Source: Ischnura elegans (Eukaryota > Arthropoda > Insecta > Odonata > Coenagrionidae). From it: 64,000 bases of DNA. Position numbers and translations under genes: made by a program. Below, piece after piece: positions 56,066-64,000 of this stretch. Positions within the stretch are counted from its first letter, which is position 1. The number at the start of each line of letters is the position of its first letter. The notes beneath the pieces are model-generated. The model made no database searches. It saw nothing but the letters and a program-made list of their open reading frames with translations, and was not told where the DNA came from. The stretch is from assembly GCF_921293095.1 (NCBI RefSeq), contig NC_060259.1, positions 4,526,001-4,590,000 of the forward strand, written 5' to 3'.

Positions 56066-59000
56066 GACTCGCTGCGCTGCGCGCGCTCGTTAGGGGGCTA
56101 CGCCCCCTAAAACCCCCCCGCATCCGGCTTCACCGGCTGCCCCCACCGGACGGCTTCGCCGTCCCACCCGCGACTCCTCGGAACGGCTTAGCCGTTCCTC
56201 GTCCGGGGTAGGCTTCGCCGCCCAGATATATAGGTAGCCCTGTGACGGAGACCCGCTAGTGCCTCGGAACGGCTTTGCCGTTCATCGTAGTAGGGCGGCT
56301 TCGCCGCCCAAGGGTTACCCGAGTCCCCCCAAACGTCGACTCCTGGGAACGGCATCGCCATTCCTCGTGATGGGGCGGCTTCGCCGCCCGAGGTTAACCG
56401 TGTCCCCCCGAGCCGTCGACTCCTCGGAACGGCTTCGCCGTTCCTCGTCTGTGGGCGGCTTCGCCGCCCAAGGGTTATCCGAGTCCCCCCGAGGCGTCGA
56501 CTCCTGGGAACGGCATCGCCCTTCCTTGTAATGGGGCGGCTTTGCCGCGCGAAGTTTACTGTGTCCCCCCGAGCCGTCGACTCCTCGGAACGGCTTCGCC
56601 GTTCCTCGTCTATGGGCGGCTTCGCCGCCCAAGGGTTATCGGCGCCCTCCCCCCGTAAGCCTCCTCGTGATGGGGCGGCTTCGCCGCCCAAGGTTTACAT
56701 GTGTCCCCTCGGGAAGTCGACTCCTCTTTACTTTACTGTGTTTCCCCCCGAGTCATCGACTCCTCGGAACGGCTTCGCCGTTCCTCGCCTCTGGGCGGCT
56801 TCGCCGCTCAAGGGTTATCGGCGGTCTCCCCCCGTAAGCTTCCTCGTGATGGGGCGGCTTCACCGCCCAAGACTTACCAGTGTCTCCGCGAGACGTCGAC
56901 TCCTCGGAACGGCTTCGCCGTTCCTCGTCTATGGGCGGCTTCGCCGCCCAAGGGTTATCGGCGCCCTCCCCCCGTAAGCCTTCTCGTGATGGGGCGGCTT
57001 CGCCGCCCAAGGTTTACATGTGTCCCCTCGGGAAGTCGATTCCTCTTTACTTTACTGTGTTTCCCCCCGAGTCATCGATTCCTCGGACCTGCTTCGCCGT
57101 TCCTCGCCTCTGGGCGGCTTCGCCGCCCAAGGGTTATCGGCGCTCTCCCCCCGTAAGCTTCCTCGTGATGGGGCGGCTTCACCGCCCAAGACTTACCAGT
57201 GTCTCCGCGAGACGTCGACTCCTCGGAACGGCTTCGCCGTTCCTCGACTGTGGGCGGCTTCGGTTATCGGCGCCCTCCCCCCTCGTAAGACACCCATTTG
57301 TCTGCTCCACGTGTTGGAGCGGATTTGCCGCCCGAGGGTTCTCGGAGGTTTTCCGCGCCTCTGACTCCTCGGAATGGCTCCGCCGTTCCTGGGGCGGGGG
57401 CAGCTTCGCCGCCAGGGTTTTCACTCCTCACAGAGCAATGCGTACTACCAGCTATCCCCCATCGTTTACAAAGGCTACCGGGGGATAATGTGGCAGAATG
57501 TAGACGCATGCTAGCCGTGATTGTGGGATTTTAGCTTATGACGATGTTTTGAAGGTGGTCCGGGGGGTTTCCAGGTTTTTTTATGAGTGTGCTGACAACG
57601 GTCGCAATCATCCAAAAAATTCCTTAGCGATGAGTCATAGGAGAAGGGAATTACTGGTAAAATATGCGAAAACATCGAGGAACATGCTATTTACAGAAAA
57701 AAAAGAATTTTTTTCCCCGGTCTTATAGGAAGCCACGTGAAATTTCGAGGGGTTTTCTTGCATAAAAGGTCTTTGTTTACCTACAATAAAAATTCCAAAG
57801 ATCTAGCTTTAGGGGAACAATGAATTTTCCCGTATTACTCACATTTATATTATCAATTCTGTGTTCTCCACATAGCGGTGCATAGGCGCTGTAATAAGGC
57901 ATAAGTCGTGTGAATTTCGTAGGCGTACATTATGGGGAAGTGGTTTAAAAAAATCGCTTGTAGGTGTCCTTGTCCTGGAAGCCATTTTTAATCTCTACTA
58001 TTTTGTTAAGAAATGTACATTAAAAAATTTGAAGTTTGATTGCGGGTGTGTTTATGGGGCAGGATAATTGAACATGACGCGTAAATGTAGCCGACACAAT
58101 TCCCAGTCCGAATAAATAAAAACGATACAACTCGGATGAATGGTACACGAAATATACCACTTATTAAATAATTTTTATTTTTTTGGGGGGGTCCCAGGGG
58201 GTTATCGGGGGATTTTTTGTGCTTGTCCCGTATAACGCGGCATCGTTTACCTTCGATAAAAATTTCGGCTCTTTAGCTTTAGCGCAAGCATGGTTTTTCG
58301 ACGGTGTCACCCGTTTAATCGAAAAATTCTGCGTTCTCCGGGTAGCGGTACGTAGGGTCACGAAAAAGACGTCTTTCACGTTAATTTGGTGTTCGTACAT
58401 CGTCGGGAAGTGGCGAAAAAAAATTCCGAAAAATTTAAAATCGTGTGTTGAGGGAATGCAAACTTCACGGCGGATGTGTTGTAAGTTACCAAACGTTGTA
58501 GGAGTCGCAAATTCAATGAAAATACATAATCGTTAATTACTCGAAGTTTGATTAACATGTGGATATCAAGGGATAGCCAAAAAATTAAGAAAAAATCTAG
58601 TATCTTGCATTAAATTGAATTGGTCCTACAATTATTGCAAATTGGTCAAAAAAATTCCCAAAGTGAGCCCATAAGAAAAGCATTGGAAATTTTAAATTGT
58701 TAAAAAAAATACTTTTAAACAAAAAATTGCAAAGGCAACCACACCAAAAAATAAACCAAAAAATCTAGTATCTCATAAGTTAAGGACTTATTCGTACAAC
58801 GATTAAAAGTTGGTTTTAAAAAAATCCAAAGATAGGCCCATAAGAAAAGCATTGGAAATTTAAAAAAATTATAAAAAATACTTATAAACAAAATATGGCA
58901 AAATGTTTCACATCAAAAAATCGGCCAAAAAATCTAGTTTCCGTCAGTGACATTTCATGTTCCCGTGACATTTTCAAGTAGGCAAAAAATGGAATATGTT

Positions 59001-59225
59001 TTAGTCCCATAAGGCTCCAATGTTAATTCGGATCGATATATCTCGAAAACCGATCGACTTTTTCGAGTTTTCGGACTTTTCCCCCCGATGAATATTTTTT
59101 CTCCACCCACGGCGAAAATTTCGTCTTCCCAGCACGTCCGGAAGTGGTCGGGAATTTGTATACGTGAATGAGTGAGTGAATCAGTGAGTGTGCTATCTGT
59201 CACACATCGGGTTGTATATATTATA
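56066..59225. repeat. Macrosatellite unit 4
   Basis: 3160 bp. The first 2.7 kb copies unit 3 (offset 3155). The last 500 bases instead match the end of unit 5 (offset about 3129). The switch lies near 58745, where AAAAAATCAACT of unit 3 reads AAAAAATAAACC here, as in unit 5. Confidence 0.85.
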
Positions 59226-62200
59226 GACTCGCCGCGCTGCGCGCGCTCGTTAGGGGGCTGCGCCCCCTAAAACCCCCCGCATCCGGCTTCGCCGGCTGCC
59301 CCCGCCGGACGGCTTCGCCGTCCACCCCTCGACTGCTCGGAACGGCTTCGCCGTTCCTCGCCGAGGGGTCGTCTTCGCCGTTCCTCGCCGAGGGGTCGTC
59401 TTCGCCGCCCATATATTTAGGTAGCCCTCCGACAGACAGCAGCTGGTTCCTTGGAACGGCTTCGCCGTTCATCGTGTGAGGGCGGCTTCGCCGCACAAGG
59501 GTTAACCGAGTCCCCCCTAGGCGTGGACTCCTGGGAACGGCATCGCCCTTCCTCGTGCCGGGGCGGCTTCGCCGCCCAACGTGTACCGGTGTTCCCCCGA
59601 GACTGCGACAACTCGGAACGGCTGCGCCGTTCCTCGCCGCCCCCACCGGACGGCTTCGCCGTCCCACCCGGGTCTCCTCGGAACGGCTTCGCCCTTTCTC
59701 GTTGTGGGTCGGCTCCGCCGCCCATATATTGAGGCAGCCCTCCAACAGACACCAGCTAGCACCTCGGAACGGCTTCGCCGCTCATCGTGTTAGGGCGACT
59801 TCGCCGCCCAAGGGTTACCCGAGTCCCCCCGAGGCGTGGACTACAGGGAACGGCATCGCCCTTCCTAGTGGCGGGGCGGCTTCGCCGCCCAAGGTTTACC
59901 GGTGTTCCCGCGCGCCTTCGACAACTCGGAACGGCTGCGCCGTTCCTCGCCTGTGGGCGGCTTCGCCGCCCAAGGATTATCTCGCCGTGATGGGGCGGCT
60001 TCGCCACCCGAGGTTTACCTATTTCCCCGCGCCATCGCCTCCTTGGAACGGCTGCGCCGTTCCTCGCGTGAGGGCGGCTTCGCCGCCCAAGGGTTATCGG
60101 CGCCCTCCGTCGTAAGCTTCCTCGTAATGGGGCGGGCTCGCCGCCCAGGGTTTACCCGTGTTCCCCCGAGGCGTCGACTCCTGGGAACGGCGTCGCCCTT
60201 CCACGTGATAGGGCGGCTTCGCCGCCCAAGGTTTACTGTGTCCCCCCGAGCCGTCGACTCCTGGGAACGGCATCGCCCTTCCGCGTGATGGGGCGGCTCC
60301 GCCGCCCAAGGTTTACTTTGTCCCCCCGAACCGTCGACTCCTCGGAACGGCGTCGCCGTTCCTCGTATTTGGGCGGCTTAGCCGCCCAAGGGTTATCGGT
60401 GCCCTCCCCCCTCGTAAGACACCCATTCGGCTGCTCCACGTGTTTGAGCGGATTTGCCGCCCGAGGGTTCTCGGAGGTTTTCCGCGCGTCTGACTCCTTG
60501 GAATGTCTCCGTCGTTCCTGGGGCGGGGGCAGCTTCGCCGCCAGGGTTTTCACTCGTCACAGAGCAATGCGTACTAACAGCTTTCCCCGATCGTTTACAA
60601 AGGCTGCCGGGGGATAATTTGGCTGAATGTAGACGCATGCTAGCCGTGATTGTGGCATTTTAGCTTATGACGATGTTTTGAAGGGGGTCCGGGGGGTTAT
60701 CAGGGGTTTTTATGAGTATACTGACAACGGTCGCAATCATCCAAATAAGTTCCTTAGCGATGAGTCATAGGAGAAGGGAATTACTGCTAAAATATGCGAA
60801 AACACCGAAGAACATGCTATTCACAGAAAAAAAATAAATTTTTCCCTGGTCTTCTTGGAAGCCACGTGAAATATCGAGGGGTTTTCTTGCATAAAAGGTC
60901 TTTGTCTACCTACAGTAAAAATTCCAGCGATGTAACTGTAGGGGAACAATGAAGTTTCCCGTATTACTCACATTTAGATTACCCATTCTGTGTTCTCCAC
61001 ATAGCGGTGCATAGTACCTGTAATAAGGCATTACTCACGCGAATTTTGTGGCCGTACCTTACGGGGAAGTGGTTTTAAAAAATGCGTTAAGGTGTACATG
61101 TGCCAGAGTCCTCATTTTCTCTCTACTATTTTGTTAATAAATGCACATTTAAAATTTAGAATTTTTATTGCGGGTGTGTAAATGTGCATGGATAATGGAA
61201 CATAACGGTTAAATATAGCCGACAAAATTCCCATTTCGAATCAATAAAAACGATACAACTGGGATGAATGGTGCACGAAATATACGACTTATTAAGTAAT
61301 TTTTATTTTTTTGGGGGGTTCACAGGGAGTTATCGGGGGATTTTATTTGCTTGTCCCGTATAACGCGGCATCGTTTACCTTGGATAAAAATTTCGGCTCT
61401 GTAGCTGTAGTGTAAGCATGCTTTTTCGACGGTGTCACCCGTTAAAATTAATTATTCTGCGTTCTCCTGGTAGCGGCGCGTAGGGGCACGAGAAAGAAGT
61501 CAATCACCTGAATTTGGTGTCCGTACCACGTCGGGAAGTGGTAAAAAAAAATTCCGAAAAATTTAAAATCGTGTGTTGAGGGAATGCAAACTTCACGGCG
61601 GATGTGTTGTAAGTTACCAAACGTTGTAGGAGTCGCAAATTCAATGAAAATACATAATCGTTAATTACTCGAAGTTTGATTAACATGTGGATATCAAAGG
61701 ATAGCCAAAAAATTAAGAAAAAAATCTAGTATCTTGCATGAAATTGAATTGGTCCTACAATTATTGCAAATTGGTCAAAAAAATTCCCAAAGTGAGCCCA
61801 TAAGAAAAGCATTGGAAATTTTAAATTGTTAAAAAAAATACTTTTAAACAAAAAATTGCAAAGGCAACCACACCAAAAAATAAACCAAAAAATCTAGTAT
61901 CTCATAAGTTAAGGACTTATTCGTACAACGATTAAAAGTTGGTTTTAAAAAAATCCAAAGATAGGCCCATAAGAAAAGCATTGGAAATTTAAAAAAATTA
62001 TAAAAAATACTTATAAACAAAATATGGCAAAATGTTTCACATCAAAAAATCGGCCAAAAAATCTAGTTTCCGTCAGTGACATTTCATGTTCCCGTGACAT
62101 TTTCAAGTAGGCAAAAAATGGAATATGTTTTAGTCCCATAAGGCTCCAATGTTAATTCGGATCGATATATCTCGAAAACCGATCGACTTTTTCGAGTTTT

Positions 62201-62354
62201 CGGACTTTTCCCCCCGATGAATATTTTTTCTCCACCCACGGCGAAAATTTCGTCTTCCCAGCACGTCCGGAAGTGGTCGGGAATTTGTATACGTGAATGA
62301 GTGAGTGAATCAGTGAGTGTGCTATCTGTCACACATCGGGTTGTATATATTATA
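59226..62354. repeat. Macrosatellite unit 5
   Basis: 3129 bp. Its hairpin half is rearranged relative to unit 3 but is built from the same modules. Its AT-rich tail is the same as that of unit 4. Confidence 0.85.
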
Positions 62355-64000
62355 GACTCGCCGCGCTGCGCGCGCTCGTTAGGGGGCTGCGCCCCCTAAA
62401 ACCCCCCCGCATCCGGCTTCGCCGGCTGCCCCCACCGGACGGCTTCGCCGTCCTATCCGCGGCGTCTCCGAACGGCTTCGCCGTTCCTCGTCAGGGGTCG
62501 GCTTCGCCGCCCAGATATCGATATAGCCCTGTGACGGAGACCCGCTAGTTCCTCGGAACGGCTTCGCCGTTCATCGTGAGAGTGCGGCTTCGCCACCCAA
62601 GGGTTACCCGAGTCCCCCCGAGGTGTCGACTCCTGGGAACGGCATCGCCCTTCTTCGTGGTGGGGCGGCTTCGCCGCCCAAGGTTTACCTGGGTCCCCCC
62701 GAGCGAACGACTTCTCGGAACGGCTTCGCCGTTCCTCGCCCGTGGTCGGCTTCGCCGCCCAAAGTTTACCTGTGTCCCCCCGAGCCGTAGCCACCTCGGA
62801 ACGGCTTCGCCGTTCCTCGCCTGTGGGCGGCTTCGCCGCCCGAGGGTTATCGGCGACCCGCATCCTGCTTCGCCGGCTGCCCCCACCGGACGGCTTCGCC
62901 GTCCCACCCCCGACGTCTCGGAACGGCTTCGCCGTTCCTCGTCAGGGGTCGGCTTCGCCGCCCAGATATCGAGGTAGCCCTGTGACGGAGACCCGCTAAG
63001 TCCTCGGAACGGCTTCGCCGTTCATCGTGGGAGGGCGGCTTCGCCGCACAAGTGTTGCCCGAGTCCCCCCGAGGCGTCGGCTCCTGGGAACGGCATCGCC
63101 CTTCCTCGTGATGGGGCGCGCTCGTTAGGGGGCTGCGCCCCCTAAAAACCCCCCGCATCCGGCTTCGCCGGCTGCCCCCACCGGACGGCTTCGCCGTCCT
63201 ATCCGCGGCGTCTCGGAACGGCTTCGCCGTTCCTCGTCAGGGGTCGGCTTCGCCGCCCAGATATCGATATAGCCCTGTGACGGAGACCCGCTAGTTCCTC
63301 GGAACGGCTTCGCCGTTCATCGTGAGAGTGCGGCTTCGCCACCCAAGGGTTACCCGAGTCCCCCCGAGGTGTCGACTCCTGGGAACGGCATCGCCCTTCT
63401 TCGTGGTGGGGCGGCTTCGCCGCCCAAGGTTTACCTGGGTCCCCGCGAGCCAACGACTTCTCGGAACGGCTTCGCCGTTCCTCGCCCGTGGTCGTCTTCG
63501 CCGCCCAAAGTTTACCTGTGTCCCCCCGAGCCGTAGCCACCTCGGAACGGCTTCGCCGTTCCTCGCCTGTGGGAGGCTTCGCCGCCTGAGTGTTATCGGC
63601 GACCCGCATCCGGCTTCGCCGGCTGCCCCCAACGGACGGCTTCGCCGTCCCACCCCCGACGTCTCGGAACGGCTTCGCCGTTCCTCGTCCGGGGTCGGCT
63701 TCGCCGCCCAGATATCGAGGTAGCCCTGTGACGGAGACCCGCTAATTCCTAGGAACGGCTTCGCCGTTCATCGTGGGAGGGCGGCTTCGCCGCACAAGTG
63801 TTGCCCGAGTCCCCCCGAGGCGTCGGCTCCTGGGAACGGCATCGCCCTTCCTCGTGATGGGGCGGCTTCGCCGCCCAAGGTTTACCTGGGTCCCCCCGCG
63901 CCATCGACTTCTCGGAACGGCTGCGCCGTTCCTCGCCTGTGGGCGGTATCACCGCCCAAGGGTTATCTCGTCGTAATGGGGCGGATTCGCCTCCCAAGGT
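62355..64000. repeat. Macrosatellite unit 6 (cut by window end) with 746-bp internal duplication
   Basis: The hairpin half starts at 62355. A block of about 746 bases is repeated: the segment from about 62380 to 63115 recurs from about 63125 onward, including the AGGGGGC-TGC-GCCCCCT hairpin at each start. The window ends within hairpin DNA. Confidence 0.8.

Noticed and set aside
50256..63997. Many Arg/Pro/Gly/Ser-rich ORFs on both strands
   Set aside because: They arise from palindromic GC-rich hairpins, which read similarly on both strands and lack stops. The same peptides recur in several frames.
50065..64000. CRISPR-like array (short palindromic repeats)
   Set aside because: Repeats are of many lengths, spacers are also repeated, and units recur at 3.1 kb. 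There are no cas genes and the context is eukaryotic.

Overview
This looks like nuclear DNA of an animal, most likely an arthropod. Protein-coding genes are sparse and have introns, transposon families are diverse, and one gene has an insect-style core promoter (a TATA box about 30 bases before a CAGT initiator). I cannot name the species. Almost the whole window is repeat-derived. The clearest content is a decayed Polinton (Maverick), a large virus-like DNA transposon, lying on the minus strand at about 15.3-27.5 kb. A second copy of its DNA polymerase end lies in inverted orientation at 37.4-41.2 kb.

Layout. 0-1.5 kb: a small three-exon minus-strand gene model with two possible last exons. 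1.8-2.1 kb: a Copia-type LTR and a tRNA-derived SINE. 2.35-8.3 kb: two inverted copies of a transposon carrying a broken THAP-domain gene, one of them inserted in a 91-bp minisatellite. 9-13.1 kb: AT-rich DNA with an inverted repeat, a possible two-exon transcript, a 132-bp duplication and a foldback element flanked by TA. 15.3-27.5 kb: the Polinton, with accessory ORFs, protease, major capsid, core-like protein, minor capsid, integrase, an unknown acidic/basic protein, a small basic protein, packaging ATPase and protein-primed DNA polymerase B. Almost every structural gene carries a stop, frameshift or deletion. 27.5-46.4 kb: arrays of a 117-bp satellite that surround the second polymerase copy. 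One array is split by a 6.4-kb transposon (29933-36356), which itself contains a 2.7-kb transposon (31196-33918). 46.7-47.8 kb: four units of a 289-bp repeat, each with the palindrome TGACGTCA. 47.8-64 kb: a macrosatellite of roughly 3.1-kb units, each with a GC-rich half packed with tiny hairpins (core GGC-TTC-GCC) and an AT-rich half.

How it fits together. The Polinton genes form a virion and replication set: polymerase and integrase for copying and insertion; major and minor capsid, protease and ATPase for particle assembly. Neighbouring ORFs share ATGA stop/start overlaps, as in compact viruses. The damage shows that this copy cannot make the set now. Points worth a second look are the hidden protease frame, the inverted satellite-flanked polymerase duplication, a group of CCC...GGG transposons that each sit between matching 2-bp flanks, and the hairpin macrosatellite.
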